Shown in pieces: positions 1 through 8,404 of a DNA stretch of 64,000 bases. How positions within the stretch are numbered: the stretch's first letter is position 1; each line of letters opens with the position of its first letter. A program made the translations under genes and the position numbers. The DNA comes from Plenodomus lindquistii (Eukaryota; Ascomycota; Dothideomycetes; Pleosporales; Leptosphaeriaceae): NCBI GenBank assembly GCA_025504975.1, contig JANUWI010000002.1, forward strand, positions 1 through 64,000. Direction: 5' to 3'. The notes beneath the pieces were generated by a model that had not been told where the DNA came from, searched no databases, and saw only the letters and a program-made list of their open reading frames with translations.

Positions 1-366
1 CCCGCCTGCTCTCTGTCCCTGGTACAATCAGCCATATCAATTGGAGAGAATACTGCGCAGAAACAGATGAGCCTTAGGGCAAAGAAATCTAGCACAGTTA
101 AAAGAGCACGTAGAGACGGGACAGCCGTCATGCCAACGGACTCCAAAAGTCTCGAAGTGTTCGTCAAAGAAATCGCGAAACGGCAAAGGCAGTCTGCCCA
201 AGACAAGGCCAAAGCCAACAAGAAAAAATCGGGAAAAGGTCGGAGAGGGGCTGGTCCCTCCAAGACCAAAAACCAGAAGAATCCCAACAAAATTGGGAAG
301 AAGGACCGCCAACGAAAAAGCGGAAAACGCGGTTCTTCCTCCAGAAGGCAGCCCAAGAAGCCTTAG
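1..366 (+). CDS. PLE ORF1 protein, C-terminal part (partial at window edge)
   Basis: The frame is open from base 1 to a TAG at 364-366 and aligns with the last third of the complete ORF1 proteins of copies 2 and 3. The visible part ends in a Lys/Arg/Gly/Ser-rich tail of about 60 residues (for example KKKSGKGRRG and SSSRRQPKKP). This suggests nucleic-acid binding or nuclear import. No enzymatic motif is visible. The 5' end lies outside the window, so this entry is partial by position, not by mutation. The RT frame of the same copy overlaps its end. Confidence 0.7.
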   Translation, partial: PACSLSLVQSAISIGENTAQKQMSLRAKKSSTVKRARRDGTAVMPTDSKSLEVFVKEIAKRQRQSAQDKAKANKKKSGKGRRGAGPSKTKNQKNPNKIGKKDRQRKSGKRGSSSRRQPKKP

Positions 367-401
367 ATGCACCGGCTCCCTTTGCATCAGGCAAGCTGCC
401 T

Positions 402-2433
402 TTGGAGTTCTACCAACTCTCAAGTAACACTGCACAATATATGTACATCTGGCGCACATGGCCGTCTCATTGGTTTGAGACTCTCATGTCATGGAAACCA
501 GGTGTACACAAACTCGATGGTGTCAGACTTCCCCCGGACATCGAGTACACCCTTAGTGTAAACTTGAAACACCTCTTCCCTATTCGATATTCGGAAAAGG
601 TTGCTGAAGATTGGTTCGAGGAACTTTGCCGCAAGGCCAGACTCCTCACCTATTTTTGGAAAAAAGGTAACGATCAAGATGACGTTACCCCCGACTGGGC
701 GAAATCAATCCCGTATCTCGCTTCCGGTTGGGACCCTGGCATTGACGACGACTGGTTTGCAGATGGTATTCTTGACGGGAGGAAGACTCTGCGTCATGCG
801 CTCCATGAGCGATCTATACCCCGACGAGATGTAAAGGACGATGCTCTCTTTCATGTGACCGTCCATCCAAAAAACCTGCAAAGATGGCTGTCGGAAGCTC
901 AGCTTCTGGCTTTCATCACCGACAAAAACCTGGGGATTGTCGTCGTCACTCGTGAATGGTACGAGGAACAAATCCAAGCCTTTTTGGATCTACCATCACC
1001 TTCAACAGCGCACCTCCCTCCCAGGGAGCGCCGTCCGCTGTTTGAGGTTCAGCATCAAGGAAAGGAAGCTTTTACCGATTTCTTCACGGGCTGCGTCAAT
1101 GACCTGAACGGTAGAATGCTCAAGATGCCCAACGGCGAAGTTTTTCCGTTCCTTTCTTCAAAAAAGGTACAAAAATTCTGGCGTTCAGCGTATTCCAATA
1201 CGACAATCCCTGTCTTCCATGGTATCCCAAAGATTCACAAAAATCCATGGAAGATTCGGCCAATAGTCCCTATGCATTCCTATGTGTTAGGACCGCTGGC
1301 CAGGATTCTGCACGCCCTTCTCTTACCGGTTCAACGATCTTTCCCATGGATATGTGAAAGCAGTCGGAATCTGTGTTCAGAAGTCGCAGATTTTAATAAG
1401 AGATTGGAAACTTCTCCACGTCTCCATTCTGGAGATGTGACGGGCATGTACACGAATATTCAATGGAGGTATTTTCGTGATGCCCTGCAGCTTATCTTAT
1501 CTTCCGGCGACTGGTATGATGAGCAGACCAGGAACTGGATTTTAGACGCTGCCGAACGAATCTGGTTTAGCGCCTTGTTTCAGCTCGGACCATACTTGGT
1601 TAGTCAGACAGACGGAGTGCCAATGGGGCTACATTGCGCTCCAGTCTTTGCAAACCTTTTCATGGCCTTCTACGAACAAGGATTCATCAATGCGTCACCC
1701 TCTCTGTTTTACAGACGATACATTGATGATATCTTCGCCCTTGACCCTTCGGACGAAGCGCTAGATCGATTACGCGTCCCCGGACTTTCGATCCAATGGA
1801 CGCATTCCGCCCACGAACTCCCGTTCCTCGACGTACGCTTCCACACGCACCCCGAGTCGGCGGAGGTGTGCTTCGCACCTTATCACAAGGCGCTTAGCCA
1901 CCATCAATATATCCCATGGGCAAGCGCCCATCCCCTGTCGGTCAAGAAGGGGATGATCAAAGGCGAGCTCAGCCGGGTCCATATGCTATAAGGAGTCATA
2001 CTTTTTGACATGGAAGGCGACATTTTTGTCGTGGCTCCGAGCGCGCGGCTGGCCAAATCGGGTGTTACACTCCTGGGCACGGCAAGTCCAATGGCGATCT
2101 TACTTTCCCGGCTCCGGGCTGGAGAAAAGGGAAAGGACGAAAGCAATCATTGCCGTGTCCGAATATAACCCCGTATGGGATCAGGTTTCTTCGACCGCTA
2201 TCTGGGAGAACATGAGGAAAGCATGGTTCCGTCATGGGCTTACGGACCTGCCATACCCACCAAATGTTCTTGTTGCCAAGAAACGCACAAAGTCCATGTG
2301 GGACTCTGTGCGAGCGGTAAATCGAAATATCCTTTTTAAGGAAATCGAAGAAATCGACATCGAGGATTTGTCGGTATCTGTGTCATCCTTAAGCACAGAA
2401 ATGCCCTATCAGTCCCCTCGAGCTCTGACCTGA
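402..2433 (+). pseudogene. PLE reverse transcriptase, copy 1, broken by 5-bp deletion
   Basis: The reading frame is nearly identical to the RT of copies 2 and 3 through the YIDD catalytic box, but ends early at 1991. Copies 2 and 3 read GGGTCCGCGCAATATGC here, whereas copy 1 reads GGGTCCATATGC. It has lost five bases (GCGCA) near 1980. The rest of the protein continues in another frame from about 2005 to 2433 with the same C-terminal sequence. The catalytic palm is retained, but the thumb-like C-terminal third is out of frame. The copy is probably inactive in protein but could still be copied in trans. A sequencing indel is possible, though five bases is large for that. Confidence 0.8.
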
Positions 2434-2965
2434 GCCTTGAGTTTCAAAGAAAGGCTGCTTCCTGCGTAATGCTTGAAGCCGTTGACACCCTTCTAGGAAC
2501 CTCATACCACCTGAAGCCCGCCTGAAGTCTCCTCGCCTGTCAGCCGTGAATACTGAAGGGGTAACCCGGATGCTGAAGCGCATGGCGAAGGAACGGATAG
2601 GGGTGAATAGTGGTGTCTGGAACCTTTCCTGACCCTTGCTGTGTATCGCGACGCACTATGCCTAGCTTTCACACCTCAAGGAGCATCAACATGGCTGTCT
2701 TGAGAGGAACCTGGAAACTGGTTTGCCCCTTCTTAGTACCACACGAAACGTGCTAGTAGCTTCGGCGAAGACACAAAGTACTGTGCGAAGAGTCGGGAGA
2801 TCATTTGCCCAATTCTCTTACAGCCATTTTGACGTTGGGGGAAGAAAGACAATTGGGGAAAGAACGAGAGGAGATTGGTAAGTCATTTCGGTGTTATTTC
2901 GATTAAGGTCGACCATTGCGGTTTCTGGAAACAGACGGAATAGGAGAAGGGCAAGCGCCAAGGCG

Positions 2966-2987
2966 CTAACCCTGACCCTAACCCTAA
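2966..2987 (+). repeat. Telomere-like CCCTAA block, inner, copy 1
   Basis: A short run of CTAACCCTGACCCTAACCC (three to four units, one CCCTGA variant) closes the 3' non-coding part of the element. The same block is at 6973-6994 and 10974-10995 in copies 2 and 3. It marks the left edge of the spacer carrying the ribozyme. Confidence 0.85.
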
Positions 2988-3145
2988 TCGGTTAACCAGA
3001 ACTATGAATACCAACACGCTCCCCTCGGGCCAACATCTCTACAGATAAGCCCAGCGAACGATATCCTTTGCTTGCCGCCGGTCCCACTGTAAAACCGGTA
3101 TTCTGAGACAAGCCCAGCGCTTATCTCGGAGGCAAGGCAGACTCA

Positions 3146-3163
3146 TCGGGGGAATCCCCCCGA
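3146..3163 (+). promoter_or_regulatory. G/C hairpin upstream of the PLE TATA box
   Basis: TCGGGGG (3146-3152) and CCCCCGA (3157-3163) form a perfect 7-bp stem with a four-base loop. It is conserved in copies 2 and 3 (offsets +4007 and +8008) and sits eight bases before the TATA-like box. Its role is unknown. It could be a transcript-end structure of the upstream copy or a promoter element. Confidence 0.55.
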
Positions 3164-3170
3164 GGCGATG

Positions 3171-3178
3171 TATATAAA
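3171..3178 (+). promoter_or_regulatory. TATA-like box of PLE copy 2 (also 7178-7185 and 11179-11186)
   Basis: TATATAAA occurs about 190 bases before the ORF1 start codon and just upstream of the hammerhead. It is conserved in all three spacers. A start site about 25-30 bases downstream would fall at the 5' edge of the ribozyme fold, so the ribozyme would lie in the leader. This is a promoter prediction only. Confidence 0.45.
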
Positions 3179-3186
3179 CTGCTCTC

Positions 3187-3276
3187 CTGTCGCTCCTGAC
3201 GAGTTTCTTTCTGTAGATCCAACAAGAAACGAAAAGTATCTCCTCACAAGAGGTATTTAGAGTCTTCATTTTACAG
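3187..3276 (+). ncRNA. Type I hammerhead ribozyme, PLE copy 1/2 junction
   Basis: All core nucleotides are present: CUGACGA at 3196-3202 and GAAA at 3231-3234. Stem I pairs GCTC (3192-3195) with GAGT (3260-3263), with a distal CTGT/ACAG helix (3187-3190 with 3273-3276). Stem II pairs GTTTCTT (3203-3209) with AAGAAAC (3224-3230), seven bp. Stem III pairs 3234-3242 with 3250-3258, nine bp including wobbles. The UUA cleavage triplet gives predicted self-cleavage between 3259 and 3260. Hammerheads are known in Penelope-like elements, where they process tandem transcripts. The fold was built by hand and not scored. Confidence 0.82.
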
Positions 3277-3325
3277 AAAGAATAAAATCCAATCGAGTTC
3301 TTCTTCAGTGGCTTTGTCACTCTTT

Positions 3326-3337
3326 AACCCTAACCCT
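3326..3337 (+). repeat. Telomere-like block at the copy 1 / copy 2 junction
   Basis: AACCCTAACCCT sits exactly where copy 1 ends (after ...TCACTCTTT) and copy 2 begins (CCTCAACAAC...). The equivalent after copy 2 is at 7333-7344. After copy 3 the same position carries about 120 bp of the repeat. Two telomere units at each internal junction fit sequential addition of elements to telomeric ends. Confidence 0.85.
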
Positions 3338-3363
3338 CCTCAACAACAACTCCTTTGGTCACC

Positions 3364-4362
3364 ATGTCCGCTTCACCACACACCCCTCAACGAGGACAGC
3401 AGAACCGCGCCAGGGCGGGCCCCTCACCCCGCCAAGACGATATGGAGGTTGACTCGTCAACCATTCCCGCTGAAACCCAATCCAGCGTCAATTCGGAATT
3501 GCATAACCGACGAATGGCCCTCGGGCTTGAAGTCGTTTCTGCCTTTCTGAAGAAAATCGTCAACTCGCGCAGCGTTGCACAACTGGTGTCTAGCGTTCCA
3601 GCCGTAGCACAGGACAGAACTCGAGTCAATCTTGACAACATTGTGCAAGCACACGTCAAGAAAGCGCTTGCAGTCTCCCTCCTCGCGGAATGGAGAGAGT
3701 GCATCGCTAAAGAAAACTTCGACTCTATCCTGGAGCTTAAATCCCTTCGTGCTCCGTCCATTCAGGTCAGCAAGCTTGCTGAACACGGCGGTAGCATCCC
3801 GCGAAATTTCGATGAATCTCTCAAGGAAGCCAAAAGGCTGTCACTCACCCGCATGATCGAAATCAAGGACCTTGAGGTGCAATCCCTGACCGGTCTATGC
3901 AACCAGACACAGCAGGCGAATTTACTACACAGAAGCTGGTTACCCATCGCCCAGATGGAAGGGGTGAGCTTTGAGGCCTCGGCTATTCTGCTCGACCCCG
4001 CCTGCTCCCTGTCCCTGGTACAATCAGCCATATCAATTGGAGAGAATACTGCGCAGAAACAGATGAGCCTTAGGGCAAAGAAATCTAGCACAGTTAAAAG
4101 AGCACGTAGAGACGGGACAGCCGTCATGCCAACGGACTCCAAAAGTCTCGAAGTGTTCGTCAAAGAAATCGCGAAACGGCAAAGGCAGTCTGCCCAAGAC
4201 AAGGCCAAAGCCAACAAGAAAAAATCGGGAAAAGGTCGGAGAGGGGCTGGTCCCTCCAAGACCAAAAACCAGAAGAATCCCAACAAAATTGGGAAGAAGG
4301 ACCGCCAACAAAAAAACGGAAAACGCGGTTCTTCCTCCAGAAGGCAGCCCAAGAAGCCTTAG
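3364..4362 (+). CDS. PLE ORF1 protein, copy 2
   Basis: The ORF encodes 332 aa starting at the ATG of CACCATGTCC, a good eukaryotic start context. The frame is open a few codons further upstream without another ATG. The N-terminal 35 residues are Pro/Gln/Arg-rich, and the middle (about 45-230) looks helical with many charged residues. The last 90 residues are extremely basic (repeated KKK, GRR and SRR patterns), which suggests RNA binding and nuclear localisation. I recognise no domain. By analogy with ORF1 of other non-LTR elements and some PLEs it may coat the RNA, but that is inference. Its 3' end overlaps the RT frame (open from 4110), offset by -1. The stop TAG is followed immediately by ATG, but that ATG is not in the RT frame. 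Confidence 0.75.
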   Translation: MSASPHTPQRGQQNRARAGPSPRQDDMEVDSSTIPAETQSSVNSELHNRRMALGLEVVSAFLKKIVNSRSVAQLVSSVPAVAQDRTRVNLDNIVQAHVKKALAVSLLAEWRECIAKENFDSILELKSLRAPSIQVSKLAEHGGSIPRNFDESLKEAKRLSLTRMIEIKDLEVQSLTGLCNQTQQANLLHRSWLPIAQMEGVSFEASAILLDPACSLSLVQSAISIGENTAQKQMSLRAKKSSTVKRARRDGTAVMPTDSKSLEVFVKEIAKRQRQSAQDKAKANKKKSGKGRRGAGPSKTKNQKNPNKIGKKDRQQKNGKRGSSSRRQPKKP

Positions 4363-4397
4363 ATGCACCGGCTCCCTTTGCATCAGGCAAGCTGCCT

Positions 4398-6434
4398 TTG
4401 GAGTTCTACCAACTCTCAAGTAACACTGCACAATACATGTACATCTGGCGTACATGGCCGTCTCATTGGTTTGAGACTCTCATGTCATGGAAACCAGGTG
4501 TACACAAACTCGATGGTGTCAGACTTCCCCCGGACATCGAGTACACCCTTAGTGTAAACTTGAAACACCTCTTCCCTATTCGATATTCGGAAAAGGTTGC
4601 TGAAGATTGGTTCGAGGAACTTTGCCGCAAGGCCAGACTCCTCACCTATTTTTGGAAAAAAGGTAACGATCAAGATGACGTTACCCCCGACTGGGCGAAA
4701 TCAATCCCGTATCTCGCTTCCGGTTGGGACCCTGGCATTGACGACGACTGGTTTGCAGATGGTATTCTTGACGGGAGGAAGACTCTGCGTCATGCGCTCC
4801 ATGAGCGATCTATACCCCGACGAGATGTAAAGGACGATGCTCTCTTTCATGTGACCGTCCATCCAAAAAACCTGCAAAGATGGCTGTCGGAAGCTCAGCT
4901 TCTGGCTTTCATCACAGACAAAAACCTGGGGATTGTCGTCGTCACTCGTGAATGGTACGAGGAACAAATCCAAGCCTTTTTGGATCTACCATCACCTTCA
5001 ACAGCGCACCTCCCTCCCAGGGAACGCCGTCCGCTGTTTGAGGTTCAGCATCAAGGAAAGGAAGCTTTTACCGATTTCTTTACGGGTTGCGTCAATGACC
5101 TGAACGGTAGAATGCTCAAGATGCCCAACGGCGAAGTTTTTCCGTTCCTTTCTTCAAAAAAGGTACAAAAATTCTGGCGTTCAGCGTACTCCAATACGAC
5201 AATCCCTGTCTTCCATGGTATCCCAAAGATTCACAAAAATCCATGGAAGATTCGGCCAATAGTCCCTATGCATTCTTATGTGTTAGGACCGCTGGCCAGG
5301 ATTCTGCACGCCCTTCTCTTACCGGTTCAACGATCTTTCCCATGGATATGTGAAAGCAGTCGGAATCTGTGTTCAGAAGTCGCAGATTTTAATAGGAGAT
5401 TGGAAACTTCTCCACGTCTCCACTCTGGAGATGTGACGGGCATGTACACGAATATTCAATGGAGGTATTTTCGTGATGCCCTGCAGCTTATCTTATCTTC
5501 CGGCGACTGGTATGATGAGCAGACCAGGAACTGGATTTTAGACGCTGCCGAACGAATCTGGTTTAGCGCCTTGTTTCAGCTCGGACCATACTTGGTTAGT
5601 CAGACAGACGGAGTGCCAATGGGGCTACATTGCGCTCCAGTCTTTGCAAACCTTTTCATGGCCTTCTACGAACAAGGATTCATCAACGCGTCACCATCTC
5701 TGTTTTACAGACGATACATTGATGATATCTTCGCCCTTGACCCTTCGGACGAAGCGCTAGATCGATTACGCGTCCCCGGACTTTCGATCCAATGGACGCA
5801 TTCCGCCCACGAACTCCCGTTCCTCGACGTACGCTTCCACACGCACCCCGAGTCGGCGGAGGTGTGCTTCGCGCCTTATCACAAGGCGCTTAGCCACCAC
5901 CAATATATCCCAGGGGCAAGCGCCCATCCCCTGTCGGTCAAGAAGGGGATGATCAAAGGCGAGCTCAGCCGGGTCCGCGCAATATGCTATAAGGAGTCAT
6001 ACTTTTTGACATGGAAGGCGACATTTTTGTCGTGGCTCCGAGCGCGCGGCTGGCCAAATCGGGTGTTACACTCCTGGGCACGGCAAGTCCAATGGCGATC
6101 TTACTTTCCCGGCTCCGGGCTGGAGAAAAGGGAAAGGACGAAAGCAATCATTGCCGTGTCCAAATATAACCCCGTATGGGATCAGGTTTCTTCGACCGCT
6201 ATCTGGGAGAACATGAGGAAAGCATGGTTCCGTCATGGGCTTACGGACCTGCCATACCCACCGAATGTTCTTGTTGCCAAGAAACGTACAAAGTCCATGT
6301 GGGACTCTGTGCGAGCGGTAAATCGAAATATCCTTACCAAGGAAATCGAAGAAATCGACATCGAGGATTTGTCGGTATCTGTGTCATCCTTAAGCACAGA
6401 AATGCCCTATCAGTCCCCTCGAGCTCTGACCTGA
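4398..6434 (+). CDS. PLE reverse transcriptase without GIY-YIG domain, copy 2
   Basis: The ORF gives 678 codons from the listed left edge, which is a TTG. The frame is open from 4110 and the first in-frame ATG is at 4437, so the true start is undecided (frameshift from ORF1 or internal initiation). The order of motifs is that of the PLE/telomerase-like RT branch: GIPKIHKNPWKIRPIV, then GDVTGMYTNI (first catalytic Asp), then DGVPMGLHCAPVFANLF, then RRYIDDIFAL with the two catalytic Asp at about residues 442-443, then ELPFLDV. The C-terminal 150 residues are Trp/Arg-rich and show no GIY-YIG nuclease motif. The enzyme would make cDNA from element RNA. In related elements the primer is a telomeric 3' OH. 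Confidence 0.85.
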   Translation: MEFYQLSSNTAQYMYIWRTWPSHWFETLMSWKPGVHKLDGVRLPPDIEYTLSVNLKHLFPIRYSEKVAEDWFEELCRKARLLTYFWKKGNDQDDVTPDWAKSIPYLASGWDPGIDDDWFADGILDGRKTLRHALHERSIPRRDVKDDALFHVTVHPKNLQRWLSEAQLLAFITDKNLGIVVVTREWYEEQIQAFLDLPSPSTAHLPPRERRPLFEVQHQGKEAFTDFFTGCVNDLNGRMLKMPNGEVFPFLSSKKVQKFWRSAYSNTTIPVFHGIPKIHKNPWKIRPIVPMHSYVLGPLARILHALLLPVQRSFPWICESSRNLCSEVADFNRRLETSPRLHSGDVTGMYTNIQWRYFRDALQLILSSGDWYDEQTRNWILDAAERIWFSALFQLGPYLVSQTDGVPMGLHCAPVFANLFMAFYEQGFINASPSLFYRRYIDDIFALDPSDEALDRLRVPGLSIQWTHSAHELPFLDVRFHTHPESAEVCFAPYHKALSHHQYIPGASAHPLSVKKGMIKGELSRVRAICYKESYFLTWKATFLSWLRARGWPNRVLHSWARQVQWRSYFPGSGLEKRERTKAIIAVSKYNPVWDQVSSTAIWENMRKAWFRHGLTDLPYPPNVLVAKKRTKSMWDSVRAVNRNILTKEIEEIDIEDLSVSVSSLSTEMPYQSPRALT

Positions 6435-7193
6435 GCCTTACAATGTTCAGAGAAAGGCTGCTTCCTGCGTAATGCTCGAAGCCGTTGACACCCTACAAGA
6501 CCTCGCATACCACCTGAAGCGCCGCAAAGTCTCCTCGCCTGTCAACCGTGAATACTGAAGGGAATTAACCGGATGCTGAAGCGCATGGCGAAGGAACGGA
6601 TAGGGGTGAATAGTGGTGTCATGGAACCTTTCCTGACCCTTGCTGTGTATCGCGACGCACTATGCCTAGCTTTCACACCTCCAGGAGCATCAACGGCTGT
6701 CTTGAGAGGAACCTGGAAACTGGTTTGCCCTTCTTAGTACCACACGAAACGTGCTAGTAGCTTCGGCGAAGACACAGAAATGCACTGTGCGAAGAAGTCG
6801 GGAGATCATTTGCCCAATTCTCTTACAGCCATTTTTGACGTTGGGGGAAGAAAAGACAATTGGGAAAGAACGGAAGAGATTAGTAAGTCATTTCGGTGTT
6901 ATTTCGATTAAGGTCGACCATTGCGGTTTCTGGAAACGGACGGAATAGGAGAAGGAGCCAAGCGCCAGAGCGCTAACCCTGACCCTAACCCTAATTGGCT
7001 AACCAGAACTATGAATACCAACACGCTCCCCTCGGGCCAACATCTCTACAGATAAGCCCAGCGAACGATATCCTTTGCGTGCCGCCGGTCCCACTGTAAA
7101 ACCGGTATTCTGAGACAAGCCCAGCGCTTATCTCGGAGGCAAGGCAGACTCATCGGGGGAATCCCCCCGAGGCGATGTATATAAACTGCTCTC

Positions 7194-7283
7194 CTGTCGC
7201 TCCTGACGAGTTTCTTTCTGTAGATCCAACAAGAAACGAAAAGTATCTCCTCACAAGAGATATTTAGAGTCTTCATTTTACAG
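7194..7283 (+). ncRNA. Type I hammerhead ribozyme, PLE copy 2/3 junction
   Basis: The core and stems match the first ribozyme (offset +4007). C3 is at 7203 and the predicted cleavage is between 7266 and 7267. One substitution in stem III (GAGATAT here, GAGGTAT in the other two) turns a U-G wobble into a U-A pair. The helix is kept, which is weak but real support for the fold. Confidence 0.82.
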
Positions 7284-7370
7284 AAAGAATAAAATCCAAT
7301 CGAGTTCTTCTTCAGTGGCTTTGTCACTCTTTAACCCTAACCCTCCTCAACAACAACTCCTTTGGTCACC

Positions 7371-8369
7371 ATGTCCGCTTCACCACACACCCCTCAACGA
7401 GGACAGCAGAACCGCGCCAGGGCGGGCCCCTCACCCCGCCAAGACGATATGGAGGTTGACTCGTCATCCGTTCCCGCTGAAACCCAATCCAGCGTCAATT
7501 CAGAATTGCATAACCGACGAATGGCCCTCGGGCTTGAAGTCGTTTCTGCCTTTCTGAAGAAAATCGTCAACTCGCGCAGCGTTGCACAACTGGTGTCTAG
7601 CGTTCCAGCCGTAGCACAGGACAGAACTCGAGTCAATCTTGACAACATTGTGCAAGCACACGTCAAGAAAGCGCTTGCAGTCTCCCTCCTCGCGGAATGG
7701 AGAGATTGCATCGCTAAAGAAAACTTCGACTCTATCCTGGAGCTTAAATCCCTCCGTGCTCCGTCCATTCAGGTCAGCAAGCTTGCTGAACACGGCGGCA
7801 GCATCCCGCGAAATTTCGATGAATCTCTCAAGGAAGCCAAAAAGCTGTCACTCACCCGCATGATCGAAATCAAGGACCTTGAGGTGCAATCCCTGACCGG
7901 TCTATGCAACCAGACACAGCAGGCGAATTTACTACACAGAAGCTGGTTACCCATCGCTCAGATGGAAGGGGTGAGCTTTGAGGCCTCGGCTATTCTGCTC
8001 GACCCCGCCTGCTCTCTGTCCCTGGTACAATCAGCCATATCAATTGGAGAGAACACTGCGCAGAAACAGATGAGCCTTCGGGCAAAGAAATCTAGCACAG
8101 TCAAAAGAGCACGAAGAGACGGGACAGCCGTCATGCCTACGGACTCCAAAAGTCTCGAAGTGTTCGTCAAAGAAATCGCGAAACGGCAAAGGCAGTCTGC
8201 CCAAGACAAGGCCAAAGCCAACAACAAAAAATCGGGAAAAGGTCGGAGAGGGGCTGGTCCCTCCAAGACCAAAAACCAGAAGAATCCCAACAAAATTGGG
8301 AAGAAGGACCGCCAACGAAAAAGCGGAAAACGCGGTTCTTCCTCCAGAAGGCAGCCCAAGAAGCCTTAG
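7371..8369 (+). CDS. PLE ORF1 protein, copy 3
   Basis: The ORF encodes 332 aa and starts at the same CACCATGTCC context as copy 2. It differs from copy 2 by a handful of substitutions (for example SSSVP for SSTIP near residue 34, DCIAKE for ECIAKE, NNKKSG for NKKKSG) and keeps the basic C-terminal tail. The RT frame overlaps it from 8096, slightly further upstream than in copy 2, because two stop codons of that frame are absent here. No known domain is recognised. A role as RNA-binding partner of the RT is inferred from composition and position only. Confidence 0.75.
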   Translation: MSASPHTPQRGQQNRARAGPSPRQDDMEVDSSSVPAETQSSVNSELHNRRMALGLEVVSAFLKKIVNSRSVAQLVSSVPAVAQDRTRVNLDNIVQAHVKKALAVSLLAEWRDCIAKENFDSILELKSLRAPSIQVSKLAEHGGSIPRNFDESLKEAKKLSLTRMIEIKDLEVQSLTGLCNQTQQANLLHRSWLPIAQMEGVSFEASAILLDPACSLSLVQSAISIGENTAQKQMSLRAKKSSTVKRARRDGTAVMPTDSKSLEVFVKEIAKRQRQSAQDKAKANNKKSGKGRRGAGPSKTKNQKNPNKIGKKDRQRKSGKRGSSSRRQPKKP

Positions 8370-8404
8370 ATGCACCGGCTCCCTTTGCATCAGGCAAGCT
8401 GCCT

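Larger units (their letters stand above)
2988..3325 (+). repeat. 338-bp PLE spacer (pseudo-LTR-like) between copies 1 and 2
   Basis: The segment lies between two telomere-like blocks and has equal length in all three units (6995-7332 and about 10996-11333). It holds a strong G/C hairpin (3146-3163), a TATATAAA box (3171-3178) and a hammerhead ribozyme (3187-3276). In tandem PLEs the segment between units serves as the 3' end of one copy and the upstream region of the next (pLTR). I infer that role here from position and content. Confidence 0.7.
1..3337 (+). mobile_element. Penelope-like retroelement copy 1 (5'-truncated by window edge)
   Basis: This is the left-most of three head-to-tail copies. 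Base 1 corresponds to base 3997 of copy 2 and 8004 of copy 3, so the copy begins inside ORF1. It holds the ORF1 tail, a broken reverse transcriptase, a roughly 530-bp 3' non-coding stretch, a telomere-like block at 2966-2987, the 338-bp spacer with hammerhead, and a second telomere-like block at 3326-3337. Its 3' non-coding sequence follows copy 3 rather than copy 2. The only net length difference I found from copy 3 is the 5-bp deletion in the RT. The PLE assignment rests on the RT motifs and the hammerhead. Confidence 0.85.
3338..7344 (+). mobile_element. Penelope-like retroelement copy 2 (full length, both ORFs open)
   Basis: A complete unit of about 4,007 bp: a 26-bp leader, ORF1 (3364-4362), an overlapping RT frame to 6434, about 540 bp of 3' non-coding sequence, an inner telomere-like block (6973-6994), the 338-bp spacer with hammerhead, and the terminal CCCTAA block (7333-7344). 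It is slightly diverged from copies 1 and 3, with scattered substitutions and several small indels in the 3' non-coding part. No GIY-YIG endonuclease follows the RT. This matches the telomere-associated, endonuclease-deficient PLE type. CA/TG dinucleotides are abundant, so RIP has not hit this copy. Confidence 0.88.

Noticed and set aside
3039..3320. 93-codon minus-strand open frame repeated in each PLE spacer (also 7046-7327 and 11047-11328)
   Set aside because: It runs through the hairpin, TATA box and hammerhead on the opposite strand. Its conservation is explained by the near-identity of the copies and the RNA structures, and it has no recognisable motif.
4363..4557. Small frame beginning with the ATG that follows the ORF1 stop (TAGATG)
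   Set aside because: It looked like a stop-start coupling site for the RT, but that ATG is in the ORF1 frame, not the RT frame, and the peptide has no RT motif.
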